In this document: in pieces, positions 22,322 to 32,316 of the stretch
Numbering within the stretch: position 1 is the stretch's first letter
Layout: each line of letters begins with the position of its first letter
Source of the DNA: Stereocaulon alpinum
Taxonomy: Eukaryota; Ascomycota; Lecanoromycetes; Lecanorales; Stereocaulaceae
DNA length: 64,000 nt
NCBI GenBank assembly: GCA_018257865.1
Contig: JAEUBA010000034.1
Coordinates: forward strand, 124,001-188,000
Direction of reading: 5' to 3'
Notes under the pieces: model-generated
Seen by the model: the letters and a program-made list of their open reading frames with translations, nothing else
Told to the model about the DNA's origin: nothing
Databases searched by the model: none
Program-made: the position numbers and the translations under genes

Positions 22322-22464
22322 TACCCTTAGCGCCACTCCCGGAGCATAGGTCACTCGACATCTGCCCCATTACAATACCAATATATACACTTCAGGATCC
22401 GTTCTCGCTCTATATAAATATCTGTCATTACTAAACTTGTGTGCAATAAAGCTCTGACATACAA

Positions 22465-22863
22465 ATGGCCGCCACGGCTCGGAATGGTCGAGAGTACCTG
22501 CTACAGGAACTTTTGCCCAAGATCCAGGATGACAATTTCTGGGAGATAATTACACGAGACCTCTTCGAGCAAAGGGACCGCAACCATATATGGAGACTTG
22601 AAATACGCGATAGATTTGCAGAGCTTACGGAAGATGAGCTGGATAAGAATTGTTGCAAGTGGACCCTAGCCGGGACAGAATGGCTACAACAGATCGCCCT
22701 TGACATTCGCTTTGCGACTAGCCTCTTTAATCCCGCTGAATGGGATCCCCATATCTCGCAAGACTTCATCAACCTCCTGGCCCTTACCCTGAAGTCATTT
22801 CAAAGACAACAGGAATGCCTGGGAAAGATTAAGAAGCCCTGTCAGAACTTTGAGGATCAGTAA
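22465..22863 (+). pseudogene. 132-codon ORF, probable N-terminal part of the broken element gene
   Basis: The frame starts with ATG, has coding-like composition (LLQELLPKIQDDNFWEIITR, then RDRFAELTEDELDKN) and reads as a mostly helical protein. It ends at TAA 22861. The following ~70 bp continue coding-like in another frame, then frames shift again before the second relic. I recognise no domain. It may be a complete small protein, but its closeness to the relic at 22935-23809 and the same strand suggest one ancestral gene. Confidence 0.45.
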
Positions 22864-22934
22864 TCAGCCTGTGGTGGGGGACCCGCAGGTTATCGCTGGG
22901 GAATTTGATGAATGGCGCACCTTTGTAAAACGAC

Positions 22935-23809
22935 AACCTCCGGAAGCTAGTGGGCTCATTAGGCTACAATAAGCACAGGAAGTGGGATAAACACAACCAG
23001 CGCATAAACCTCTAAGACGGAGATAAAGTGCCAGGGTCAACATTCACCGAATTGCTCATTAAAAACGAAATTCAGAGACAGCGGAGGAAAATCGTGTCAC
23101 GTCCGGTGAAGATTACACAACAGGATACAGAGTATGTTAGTGGCGTGGATCTTAAGGATGCAACTGAGGTGATTTGTATATCAACGTATATGGCCTACCT
23201 AATTTTCTTTCTGACATTTGAGCAGCCAACATAGTCAAGAATTTTGAGAACATATATCGGAAGACAAAGGCGGATTTCGAGGAGGTAATCACGAAGAAGG
23301 AATTGAAGGTTGCTGATTCTCAACATTGGCATTCCCGCACGATAGCAGTCGTTGCTGATGCAGACACCGGAATTATTGTTACTGGAGCCACCAAGCCCGT
23401 AGCGCCAAGGATTCCAATCTTCGAGGATATAGCAGATAATACCAGCCGCATTCAAGTCGGAGAGGATTTTGGCTCTACAATCGTCGACTGTAGCAAAGAC
23501 GTCTGGATCCTTTGCAACCGCATTAAGCCCAAATTCAGTAAAGCACGACTGACTGGCCTTAATAGCGCCTTAGTGACTGAGGAATCGGCCGAGCTCTACG
23601 ACGCTGTCGTAAATGCTAAGAAGTGTTCCATTGCTAAATACCAGAACATCCCATCTTCCAAGAATGGCATAATGAGCTGGGCTTTTGGGAGTGATTTCAA
23701 ATTCAAGCGTCCCTGTACACGTTGCCAACGGCTGTACTCAGGATAGGTTTTGCATGAGATGCCGGACACTCCAGACAAAAAGCTAGCAGGCTTAAGGCAA
23801 GATTACTAG
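22935..23809 (+). pseudogene. Broken gene with a PCxxC motif, two premature stops
   Basis: One frame from 22935, with a 50-bp intron at 23176-23225 (donor GTATAT, branch CTAAT), reads coherently to a natural TAG at 23807, except for TAA at 23013 and TAG at 23744. Both stops could come from CAA or CAG by a C-to-T change, as expected from repeat-induced point mutation. Recognisable-looking segments are IFEDIADNTSRIQVGEDFGS, DVWILCNRIKPKFSKARL, and near the end FKRPCTRCQRLY. PCxxC is the zinc-binding half of deaminase folds, but the paired HxE/CxE is not evident (AKKCSIAKYQN precedes), so a deaminase origin is only a weak guess. Confidence 0.5.
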
Positions 23810-24375
23810 CGCGGACAACTTAGATATTCTTCTGGATACAAGTATCCGTGTGGTTATTGTGCTGAGACAGTTGCGGCCGCTAAGCTCCACGCACTCTCCT
23901 ACGGTACTCTCACTCTTGTTCTGTCTAAGGATACCGACGAGATAAGGGCGTCGGACAAAGTGAGAACATAGAACGAAGTAAGAGCCATAGTCAATAGACA
24001 GTAGATTGCAGGATGGACAGATAGCAGCCGCTAGGTGAATATGTCGAGGTCTGCATAGGCCAATGCGCCTAAAAGACGTGTCATTCTGCAATAGTCTCTT
24101 CAATGAGAAGACGTGTCCACTCGACCTTTCCGTACACAACTGACTGTATATTGCCATGCTCGAGCAGTATGTATGCTTTGACGTAGGCTCCAAATGGTGA
24201 CATAGACATGCGCTTGATGGCATTGAACAACGTTGGCGCTCATCATAAGGCTGAGGTTCACCTAGGGTCGCGCGACCATCACCCAGCTCGTGCGACGTTA
24301 AGGCGGCGCTCACCCGATGCCCGATCGGGGGTGAGGCCGGGGCAGATTCTTGTCTTCTTGGCGGCGCTTGCCCCA

Positions 24376-24746
24376 CTTTAGATTCAACATCTGCGGCTGT
24401 TACAGACTTACTTGATTGTGAAGCAAGTATCCAGCATCCTTGAGGATCGGCGTTTTATTGGGAACTGATGGTGTTTGACCTACGACATTCTGATCTGTGG
24501 ACGTTTCGTGGAAACGTACCTGAAGGATTGAATCGTATCATCCATCACGGCCTTGTGCTTTAAATCTTTCCTCCAGCACAACTGTCTTTGGCAGTCCTTT
24601 CCTCACTCCTTCAACGTCAGCGATCCTCAGGTCATAGGCTCGAATCAACGACGACTCGTCTTTCCAAAGTTATCATACTTGACCCAAAACCTCCTCACTC
24701 TCAAGCCTTCGCATCATACATTCCACCATACATCTTCGAAGTCGCA
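24376..24746. other. RBX1 5' region
   Basis: This is 371 bp between the candidate element and RBX1. It holds a pyrimidine-rich tract before the ATG and no gene. Confidence 0.5.
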
Positions 24747-25230
24747 ATGGCAGACGTTGATATGCCTGATGCTGCTCCATCAGCCCCAGCCAAGTCAAAG
24801 GCCCCCGCTGGCAAGTCTACAAAATCTGGAGGGGATGGTGGCGTAGAGGGCAAGAAGCGGTTCGAAGTCAAGAAATGGAACGCTGTAGCCTTGTGGGCGT
24901 GGGATATCGTGGTGGACAACTGTGCTATCTGCAGAAACCATATCATGGACTTATGTATGCTCCGTTGTCCCTTTGGTGGGAACCTACTGATCAGAACACC
25001 AAGGTATTGAGTGTCAAGCAAACCAAGCGTCAGCTACAAGTGAAGAATGCACGGTGGCGTGGGGCATCTGCAACGTGAGATCCCTCCAAACCCAAAAACT
25101 CTTTGATTCGCTTACTAAACTGGTCGTGCAGCACGCGTTCCACTTCCACTGCATCTCACGTTGGCTGAAGACGCGGCAAGTCTGTCCTCTAGACAACCGA
25201 GACTGGGAATTCCAGAAGTACGGGCGATGA
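24747..25230 (+). CDS. RBX1: RING-box protein 1 (Rbx1/Hrt1), cullin-RING E3 subunit
   Basis: Rbx1 binds the cullin C-terminus and recruits the E2 enzyme in SCF and other cullin-RING ubiquitin ligases. Exons 24747-24954, 25004-25074 and 25132-25230 give 125 aa; both introns (49 and 57 bp, the second with a CTTACTAAAC branch) join in frame. The acidic/Ala-Lys N-terminus is followed by the cullin-binding strand FEVKKWNAVALWAWDIVVDN. The RING-H2 ligands then follow: CAIC, CIEC, CTVAWGICNHAFHFHC and CPLDN, ending FQKYGR. Length and every zinc ligand fit the family. Several F-box-like proteins occur in this window, which would use Rbx1 if they form SCF complexes. Confidence 0.97.
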
Positions 25231-25515
25231 ATGGCTCATGGACAGTTTTAGTGAATAAGGGGGCTATCTGGAACGGCGTTGGCACGGCATCGGATAATTT
25301 GAGAGCATGCGGTATGGACATCGAATAGGGAGCTTGACTTTTAGACATTGAAGGCATTGGCAGAGTGCAACACATTTGCTTGCGCTGAATCACGACTCGT
25401 ATGATCGTCATGGTATGGAATAGATCACTGGAGCATGACCACGTTACACTTGAGTTTAGTCCTGCAGCGCTTCTGGCATCTTACTCTGTGGCCTCTATCC
25501 TCGTGTCCCGTCGTC

Positions 25516-25934
25516 CTAATTGATTCTTCTCCCGTCGATTTCAATCCCCGATCCCGCCATTCCACTGCCCTTTGGTAGCCATTTCTCTGGTGACGTGTTG
25601 TAGAAAGGATAAGGTGGTACCACGACAAGGAATGCTATCGCTGCACCACCAAGCCCCGCCCATAGCGTGACATAGATATTTTGTTGTACGAAACCAAGAA
25701 CAAATGCCAGAAGCTGGATGGGGCGCTCGGTCAGTCTCGCAGCGGAGTTATGGGAGCAATGGGATGTTCATACACCGGAGACAGCTAGGATGATGGTAGA
25801 TATAAGCTCGGTTTTCTTTTGGCCTTTGAAGTCCTATCTTCATGTAAGTGTATTGGCATATTCAGCGTATGGCGGGGACTTACTATTTGGCCTTCGAAGA
25901 GCTCTTGAGCTTGTTGAAGAAGCTCATCGGCCAT
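25516..25934 (-). CDS. SPC1: Signal peptidase complex subunit 1 (Spc1/SPCS1)
   Basis: Spc1 is a small non-catalytic subunit of the ER signal peptidase that helps keep membrane proteins from being cleaved. Exons 25934-25884, 25833-25774 and 25713-25516 give 102 aa, the usual size. The start MADELLQQAQELFEGQIDFK matches the family. Two membrane spans follow (ISTIILAVSGLLAFVLGFV and LWAGLGGAAIAFLVVV), then the conserved PPYPFYN and EKWLP. Introns are 50 and 60 bp. The gene is too fragmented to appear as one long frame. It shares about 200 bp of promoter with the HTD2-like gene. Confidence 0.92.
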
Positions 25935-26131
25935 ATCGAACGAGTTGTTCTTAGATCAACTTACGTATCTCGAGCCAGTTGTCTCCCCAAGCTCGCAATG
26001 CCAAGATGTTTCCGGCATTTCGTTCTTCCGGAATCCGGGGAAAGCTCCGCACCAGGAGGACGAGGCCTTCCCCATGATAACCTTCCATTGGTCTGTTATA
26101 TGTAGTTCGTCGTACATACAGAACATATGAG

Positions 26132-27418
26132 ATGAGGGTCATGTCATGGACAGGGTGTTCTGCGCCCTTACGATCTCCTAAAAGAAGTTACACATTACCT
26201 AAACGTCTTCTGTTCGAACGGTACTCCTCGGATTTTTCACACCTCCATAAATCAATGACCTCTCGCCGACTTCCTCATCGAGCAGAGATAATTACTGTAC
26301 AGCCATCGGCACTGTTGCAAACGACTCTTAGTGATTTCGTTCCCTTTCCCCACAACGGTCGTACTCCATTGTTATTACCTTTTGGGTACCACCTAATTCA
26401 CTTCCTGACCAACGTCCCTCTGTCTGCTCTTCTACCAGATGGTACCGATGCTATGCAATCTCCGGGACTCCCGTTCACTCGTCGAATGTGGGCAGGTGGT
26501 TCAATAGCCTTCAAGCGACCTATACCACTAAACAACGGGATGTTTCGGTGTACAGAGCGCATCGCTGATGTTCAGGTCAAGGGCCAAGGAAAGGATCAGA
26601 AGGTGTTTGTTAAAATCGAGAGAGAAGTTTACCCCGAAAGAAGTCCTGTCGAGCAGGGCACCGCTGGTGGAATCTCTCCTCTACACTTGGTGGAGACTCG
26701 GACACTGGTCTTCATGCGCGAGGATTGTCAAAAGGCTGCTGCAGGCACGACCACCTCTTCCCCTAAAGTTCTTAAGCCAACGCAAACTGCCGACTTTTCT
26801 CACACTATAACACCAACTGCACCCTTACTCTTCCGGTTCTCTGCACTCACTTTCAACGCCCATGCTATTCATCTTGATAAGCAATACTGCCACGATGTTG
26901 AAGGGCACCGAAATCTGCTCGTGCATGGGCCGTTGAGTCTGGTACTAATGCTTCAATTTTTGGATCATCATCTTAGAGTTACTGGCGGAGAAGGCGGTAG
27001 AGAAGTAATTCGCGCAGTGGAGTACCGGAATCTAGCACCGCTATACGCTGAAGAGGAAATGAAAGTTTGTATCAAGCGAAAAGAGAAGGTTGCGGATGGT
27101 AGCTGGGATGTCTGGATTGAGGGTAGGGATGGCGGATATGCTGTGAAGGGAATTGTCAGGACCGCATGGCCACCACAAAGAGTGCGACCAGCCGAGGTAG
27201 GAAACATCGTCCAAGATGGAGCGAGGGAGAGAGATTCGATCAGTCCGAAGGAGAACATTGATCTGGAGACGAAAAGTGCTTCGGCAGCTGAGACTTCAAT
27301 TGAGGATGAGACCATCCCATGCAATACGCCTGCACCATCGAAGAACCGTGCATCAGAGGTCGAACGTTCTCCCGAGGAAGGGGCTGAAGAAGAGAATGCG
27401 CCCTACTTCCAGAGGTGA
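26132..27418 (+). CDS. HTD2: HotDog-fold hydroxyacyl-thioester dehydratase-like protein (Htd2-like)
   Basis: Yeast Htd2 is the 3-hydroxyacyl-ACP dehydratase of mitochondrial fatty acid synthesis. This single-exon gene encodes 428 aa. The Arg/Ser-rich first ~45 residues (RLLFERYSSDFSHLHKSMTS) look like a mitochondrial presequence. The N-terminal HotDog half contains LLPFGYHLIHFLTNVPLSAL and RRMWAGGSIAFKRPI. The C-terminal half contains LLFRFSALTFNAHAIHLDKQ and HRNLLVHGPLSLVLMLQFL, the MaoC/HotDog active-site region, followed by VIRAVEYRNLAPLYAEE. About 60 residues at the C-terminus are Glu/Ser-rich and unlike the core. It is longer than yeast Htd2 (about 280 aa), as in other filamentous fungi. 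A bacterial-type mesaconyl-CoA hydratase relative is the main alternative. Confidence 0.82.
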   Translation: MRVMSWTGCSAPLRSPKRSYTLPKRLLFERYSSDFSHLHKSMTSRRLPHRAEIITVQPSALLQTTLSDFVPFPHNGRTPLLLPFGYHLIHFLTNVPLSALLPDGTDAMQSPGLPFTRRMWAGGSIAFKRPIPLNNGMFRCTERIADVQVKGQGKDQKVFVKIEREVYPERSPVEQGTAGGISPLHLVETRTLVFMREDCQKAAAGTTTSSPKVLKPTQTADFSHTITPTAPLLFRFSALTFNAHAIHLDKQYCHDVEGHRNLLVHGPLSLVLMLQFLDHHLRVTGGEGGREVIRAVEYRNLAPLYAEEEMKVCIKRKEKVADGSWDVWIEGRDGGYAVKGIVRTAWPPQRVRPAEVGNIVQDGARERDSISPKENIDLETKSASAAETSIEDETIPCNTPAPSKNRASEVERSPEEGAEEENAPYFQR

Positions 27419-28461
27419 ACACCACACTCGTATGCATGATGACGAACTCCCTCGGATGCTCGATGGAAGCCATTATCTGATGGGTCACTATTCTGCGGAT
27501 GCTCATTGAGATGTACAGACCAAAGCTATAGGGTTGGAAGTCGAGCACATCCAGCAACGCGTAGCCAGCACATGAAGGGCGCATTACCCAGAATTTGGCT
27601 TTACCGTTACGTGGGAACCGATACTAGAAGCAGATGTGATTCATCTCCTCAAAACGTTCCATTTTCATCACTCAGTCAACACATGTCCAGAACCGAAGCG
27701 AAAGTGCGGATTCTTGGACTCTCCACGATGACTTGTATGTTTCTGAGGCCAAATCCACCGCTACTGGTTAGGATAGCGGCCTGGGATCCATACGAATGTT
27801 CACATCATTCCTATTTCTCACAGTCGCACGCACCCCTCTATATCGACCGAGCCACATTGCCAGTAGCTTGAGAACGATGGCGGGCTCCCCAGACAATCAG
27901 CAAGCTAGCTTATCCAAACCTCTCGGGTGCGGTCGACAAAATTTCTGTTATTCATCACGGCGAGTGTGTCGTCCTTCCACAGCTTCTTATTGTTGGACAT
28001 TAGCCAAGCGGCAAAAGCTCCGCTCTTGAGGATCTGACTGGTATCCCTAACCCTCGGGCTAGCACGCTGTCCACGCGGCTCGCAACCCAAATCGCTTTCA
28101 GAAGAGCACTGGCGCAGAAGACAGCTGGGGCCGTGTGATCGGGCGATCCTGCCCATCATGTGGAGGAAGGAGTCGGAGATCGGGGGAGCCTGGCCCCTAG
28201 GGTATATCAACAACATAGCGCCGATTATTCATGGCTTCACCATCGAGCATTTGTCCCAATGCTGAGGGCCGATTGCATGCGACAGGGATTGCACTCGGTC
28301 CTTTGGGGATTATGACTGAGCGGTACGGGAAAGGGGCTCATCGCGTCCAGTATCTCTTGGCGGTTGAGGGGTCTGGCATACTGTTGACAGCGAGTCACTA
28401 CTTTGATGAGAATCTAGAGCAATGGTGAGCCAGACTTCGCTCGACTTGAAGCTAGACCTGG
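27419..28461. other. Intergenic, no gene supported
   Basis: About 1 kb with only short frames. A plus-strand frame at 28231-28428 has coding-like composition (GIALGPLGIMTERYGKG), but I could not extend it into a gene. Confidence 0.45.
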
Positions 28462-29323
28462 CTACTGCCCGACTGTAAGCTGAAAACAACACATGAAACC
28501 AGACTCGAAAACACCGCATTTCACCACAACGGTCATGGTAATGTTGTAAAGGTTGACACTGGCAACTTGGGAAGGCCTCCGAGATCCAACAACCTCTAGC
28601 ATACAGTCTGCCATCTCCACAACACATTGAGGCCTTACTACATGGTGACACGCCAATGCTTCGTGGATAACGTCTATCTGTAAGCTGCGGACGTCTACCT
28701 CGTTATCAACCCAGATGCTCCAATTGAGATTTTCCCTCCAGCTTTCATGAGCGAATTGTTTCAACAGCACATTGAAATCTTTGTTTGAGAGGATGTCGTG
28801 AAGAAGTGAAAGTGTGCAGAACCTAAGCTTCAATTTGCGAGCTTGGGAAAAGGCAAAATCTGGGGTTGATCGAGGTACGAAGCCAACAGAGCCATTGCCG
28901 TTCCAACAAATTACATTCATAGTTCAAGAGCATGAACGTACTGTTTTAAGTGAAGAGTGTGAGGAGGGATGCACTTTCTGCATCCCAAAGTGTCTACAAT
29001 ATGACATAATAGAACAGTTGGTGCAGATAGAACCGTCCTTGCAATAAAGGCTCTGCCCCTCCCCAGCATCCACGACCTCTTGCAGGTCCAGGTTCTGTGA
29101 GTGCTTAGTGAATAGGAAATAGCGAGACTCGCAGCGGTAGAAACAGACCACAACGGTCCGGAAATTGCTTGTGCCGCCAGTGCCAGCTCGCCCGCAAAGG
29201 CATGGCTTCAGGAAACTTTCCATACGAAAAAGGCACAACGAAGTCCATCTTTTGAAGCATTCGGTAATGACAAGCCAAGCCGGACACCCAGTTGTTGGAA
29301 CTCTTTCCAAGAACCAATGTCAT
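28462..29323 (-). pseudogene. Coding-like minus-strand gene or relic, family unknown
   Basis: Two minus-strand frames read as protein: an upstream one (29310-28924) with DLQEVVDAGEGQSLYCKDGS and a Cys-rich CTNCSIMSYCRHFG, and a downstream one (28920-28462) with LSLLHDILSNKDFNVLLKQF, ENLNWSIWVDNEVDVRSL and ALACHHVVRPQCVVEMAD. A candidate donor GTACGT near 28941 follows the first, but no acceptor restores the frame. It may be a two- or three-exon gene that I could not resolve, or a frameshifted copy. It lies directly downstream of the F-box-like gene on the same strand. No domain is named; the C-x2-C/C-x-H cluster could bind zinc. Confidence 0.35.
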
Positions 29324-29338
29324 TCCTCTCTACGCTCT

Positions 29339-30457
29339 TCACTGAGCAAGATTAGCAGCTTCCGATATAACCCTCCGTCTATTTGGCGCCAACGGACGGA
29401 GCCAAATCCAATTGGGCATCATCTCTGCCATTATATCCCAATCTTCCAGCCTCTTCTGATCCCAAAATACGTACCCCCATCTCCTCAGCTTGAAATCAAC
29501 ATTCTGAACCCCCCGCTTGCTTGCCCACTCCCAGCCCGCAGTGGGAAGTCGCTCGCTATTGACTGGTTCATCCAATCCTCTCCAAGACCATTCACCTGTG
29601 TCGAGTATTCTCTCGTAGGCATCCAAGGCAGCCCTCATCTGTACCTCTGGTTCGTGAAATCTACTTTCGTCGCACGAGCGCTCGCGTGCCGGTGTTGTTT
29701 GCTTTATCAATGCTCGATGTAAGAAGGAAGGGCCACGAGCTATGAGAGATTCGAGCTGACTAGTACGAAGGCCTTCATCATCCCATTCTATGTAGAATTT
29801 TTTTGCGTAATTGTGTAAGCAAGCGAGCTCTTCTACTTCGTGGACTGGGAAGAGGCCGAGGTACACTGTTGCTGCGTACCCTTCATCAAAGCCGAAATGA
29901 GAAGATCGTCCCCGTGGGGGACTGTCGGTGAGAGTTTTATTGGCAGAGAATATTCTACTCCAGATCTCGTAGCGGTAGAATGCTCGATACAGGCGACGAA
30001 GCTCGAATCGAGATGCCTCGCGATGTTTATGCTCCTTTCTGGGAGACGGATTAGAATTAGGATTCTGTGAGAGCATTTTGTTGCAATAGGCTTCCACTAG
30101 GACGACCATCTTCTTTTGCAAGCTTAGAATCGCTAGTGAATCATTGACTGTGAAGCGTTGGCGCCCGTCTGTCAGGCCGTCACCATATCGCTCTAGGAAG
30201 GCCATGTTCATGCCCTTCCGATTATCGAAACCCATCCCAACCTGGGGTACATTGACTGCAGTCCAGGCATCTAGAGTACTAACGTTATGTTCGTGCAGGA
30301 TGCGGACAGTGGTGTTGTGAAGTATCTCTTCTCGAGCTGAGAGGTAAGTTTGGTGGTAGATTGGTGATGCGTGGACGATGCTGCTGAGACTCTTGACATC
30401 TGGCATATTGCCCATGACAATGGTTTGGAGCTCTGGCGGTAGTCTTTCGAGCGCCAT
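29339..30457 (-). CDS. F-box-like protein, fungal-specific
   Basis: A complete single-exon frame of 372 aa. The N-terminus LERLPPELQTIVMGNMPDVK followed by SLSSIVHASPIYHQTY has the spacing of a fungal F-box (Leu-Pro-x-Glu-Leu...). The rest is a variable fungal domain with FELRRLYRAFYRYEIWSRIF, WDDEGLRTSQLESLIARG, and a C-terminal Trp-rich part (RWGYVFWDQKRLEDWDIMAE). F-box proteins usually bind Skp1 and bring substrates to SCF ligases, but many of these expanded fungal families have no known target. The relic at 48252-49161 shares the RRIQRPFFRWEVYAQLFG-like segment. Confidence 0.75.
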   Translation of the reverse strand: MALERLPPELQTIVMGNMPDVKSLSSIVHASPIYHQTYLSAREEILHNTTVRILHEHNVSTLDAWTAVNVPQVGMGFDNRKGMNMAFLERYGDGLTDGRQRFTVNDSLAILSLQKKMVVLVEAYCNKMLSQNPNSNPSPRKEHKHREASRFELRRLYRAFYRYEIWSRIFSANKTLTDSPPRGRSSHFGFDEGYAATVYLGLFPVHEVEELACLHNYAKKFYIEWDDEGLRTSQLESLIARGPSFLHRALIKQTTPARERSCDESRFHEPEVQMRAALDAYERILDTGEWSWRGLDEPVNSERLPTAGWEWASKRGVQNVDFKLRRWGYVFWDQKRLEDWDIMAEMMPNWIWLRPLAPNRRRVISEAANLAQ

Positions 30458-30921
30458 CGTAATATCCTATTCCAATGAAGGTGCCAAAGCAAACGTACAA
30501 CAATCAGGCTGCAAAACAGGGACTGGTTCTTGGCCTTTCAGATGACGAGTTCAAGACTTGAGTATTCATATACTGTTGTTACGGAAGAGAATCTAGCGGT
30601 AGAATACTTGGCCTTTCATTGAGAATTGGGGCAATGGTGCTACACTTTGGATTGGAGAAGAGTTGAGTGTTGGAAGGATAACGGCGAGCTCGGGCGAGGT
30701 TAACATGTAATCGTCCTCACCGAGAGAAGCTTTAGGATAGGACTATCCGCCCTCTCAGCACGTGGGTATCCCTTGTATCCTTCGCACACCGTTAGTGTTT
30801 TAATTATATTCCTGTCCCTTGTTCAGTGCCCTATACACTTGCTGGGCTTTCACAGCTTGGACTACAGTGACATAATTGTTAGGCTGTCGCCAACCAGGAT
30901 ATCAGCTGTATCTACTTGGCT
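30458..30921. other. Divergent promoter region of two F-box-like genes
   Basis: These 464 bp separate the starts of the minus-strand F-box-like gene and the plus-strand F-box-like gene. No further feature was seen. Confidence 0.5.
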
Positions 30922-32214
30922 ATGGATTCATGCGCGATGTCTGAACCTGCCCAATCCTTGTTACTTACCCTTCTTAACCCTGACTCCCATTATCCAATAT
31001 TCACAAGATTCTGTGAAATCCTATCCAATGCAGAAATCATTGCGTTGACACGAACATGCAAAAGGTTACGGCACCTTTATCAGGACTTGCTTCCTTCACA
31101 GTGGGATGTAGACCGTACATTACGGCGATTCGTAATGAATCCTCAAGCACTCCGCAGGCAAATGGGAAAGCACGATGCGTTGGTTTCTGGTAGCATTGCT
31201 CTTCAATTCTTCGAACGAGTCGTTTGGAGGGAATCTGATCTTGACATCTACGTCCAGGAAGGACCTCAAGCAGAAGCTATGGCCCATTATGTAAGTACGA
31301 TCTAGCGGGCCGTGATCTCGCTGTTTGTCCGTTCTTGACGCGAGAAATAATCCTGGCTCGGATCATGCTCTTGATGAGAAGAATATTGTCGCTCATTGTC
31401 TATCATTGACATTGGTTCCCTGGCAAGGGCAGTAGTGCTTCATTCCTCGCTCGCGAGGCTTTTGTCCGATTGATGGGGGGTAGTCTATGGACGGACAGCT
31501 ACTGTTATCGGTCCTCTAAACACACGATTCGTCTTTTCGCTCCAATATATATCTTGCAAGAGTGATATTGACTCCGACTTCTGCAGGTGAGCACTGTGGA
31601 GTGTTATGAATTGATTGAGACTACGTACACGCATGAATATCCCGACTTTCATCTCGTTGTGGTCAGTGACATCTCCCAGGGGATTATCATCATTGCGCCA
31701 TTAACGCTGATGAGGGGCCTTCCAGGTTCAAACATACACTCGCTGGCAACCGGGGGAAGGACTAGAGAGCCGGATTCAAATTATGCATACAGAAGGGCCG
31801 CCTATTATCGGAATCATCGAGGGTTTTCACTCAACAATGGTCGTCAATTTCTTCACGCACAATAAGGCCTACTCACTCTTCCCCAAGTTAACTTTTCTGC
31901 AACATAGAGGCTATCTCCTCAAAAAGATTGAGGGAAATCGTGCCAGCGCCTTAGCCAAGTACAGAGAACGAGGATGGACTGTCGACATGTCCAAGGATAA
32001 GTCGGAAAATGATCCCTACCAACCGATCACAAAGGCACAACAGATTGGCGGTAAAACGGTTTGGATCATACCTTTCGAGCCTGTAAAAGTGGAAGGCAGT
32101 ACCCCTGACCACGTTTTTGAGCTCTCAAAATTTGCTTATAGTCCATACGGCTACGGTGACATTGGAAAGGCGAAGTGTTATTGTGTTACTTTGTCTGAGC
32201 ACCAACGTGACTAA
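30922..32214 (+). CDS. F-box-like protein with nucleotidyltransferase-like region
   Basis: Exons 30922-31290, 31587-31661 and 31726-32214 give about 310 aa. The first intron is long for this genome (296 bp), and the third exon starts after TTCCAG with VQTYTRWQPGEG. The donor of intron 2 would be GTCAGT. The N-terminal part (EIIALTRTCKRLRHLYQDLL) resembles a degenerate F-box. Next comes NPQALRRQMGKHDALVSGSI, and RESDLDIYV, the pattern of the fungal family that joins an F-box-like N-terminus to a fold with the (D/E)xDxY signature of nucleotidyltransferase-like proteins. Later segments FHSTMVVNFFTHNKAYSLFP and ALAKYRERGW are typical of the same family. Catalytic activity is unproven. Start at 30922 is the first ATG. 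Confidence 0.72.
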
Positions 32215-32316
32215 CACTTTAGCCATTAGAGCACTAGTACTTTGTCGACCGTAGCAGCCATCGGCGGATGTTCCTGAGGCGAGCGATCTTCTTCGAGGCA
32301 TTGCTGGACCTGAGAG

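Larger units (their letters stand above)
21838..24375. mobile_element. Candidate decayed DNA transposon with diverged terminal inverted repeats
   Basis: The left end (about 21840-21935) and the reverse complement of the right end (about 24280-24372) align by eye over ~90 bp: GGGCA.GC near the tip, then GACAGAAATCTGCCCC against ACAAGAATCTGCCCC, and further in GCCGCTTTAGCGCGCGAACT against GCCGCCTTAACGTCGCACGA, followed in both by GCTGGGTGA or ACTGGGTGA. I found no clean target-site duplication. The interior holds a MITE, two coding relics on the plus strand and no recognisable transposase. It may be a non-autonomous or gene-carrying element (MULE- or hAT-like), or the repeats may be coincidental GC-rich tracts. 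Confidence 0.4.

Noticed and set aside
23792..24376. 194-codon minus-strand ORF at the right end of the candidate element
   Set aside because: It runs through the GC-rich inverted repeat, has no recognisable domain and lies antisense to the relic end; likely chance.
24620..24660. tRNA-like TCGAATC sequence
   Set aside because: No cloverleaf arms or A/B box pair could be formed; it lies in the RBX1 leader.
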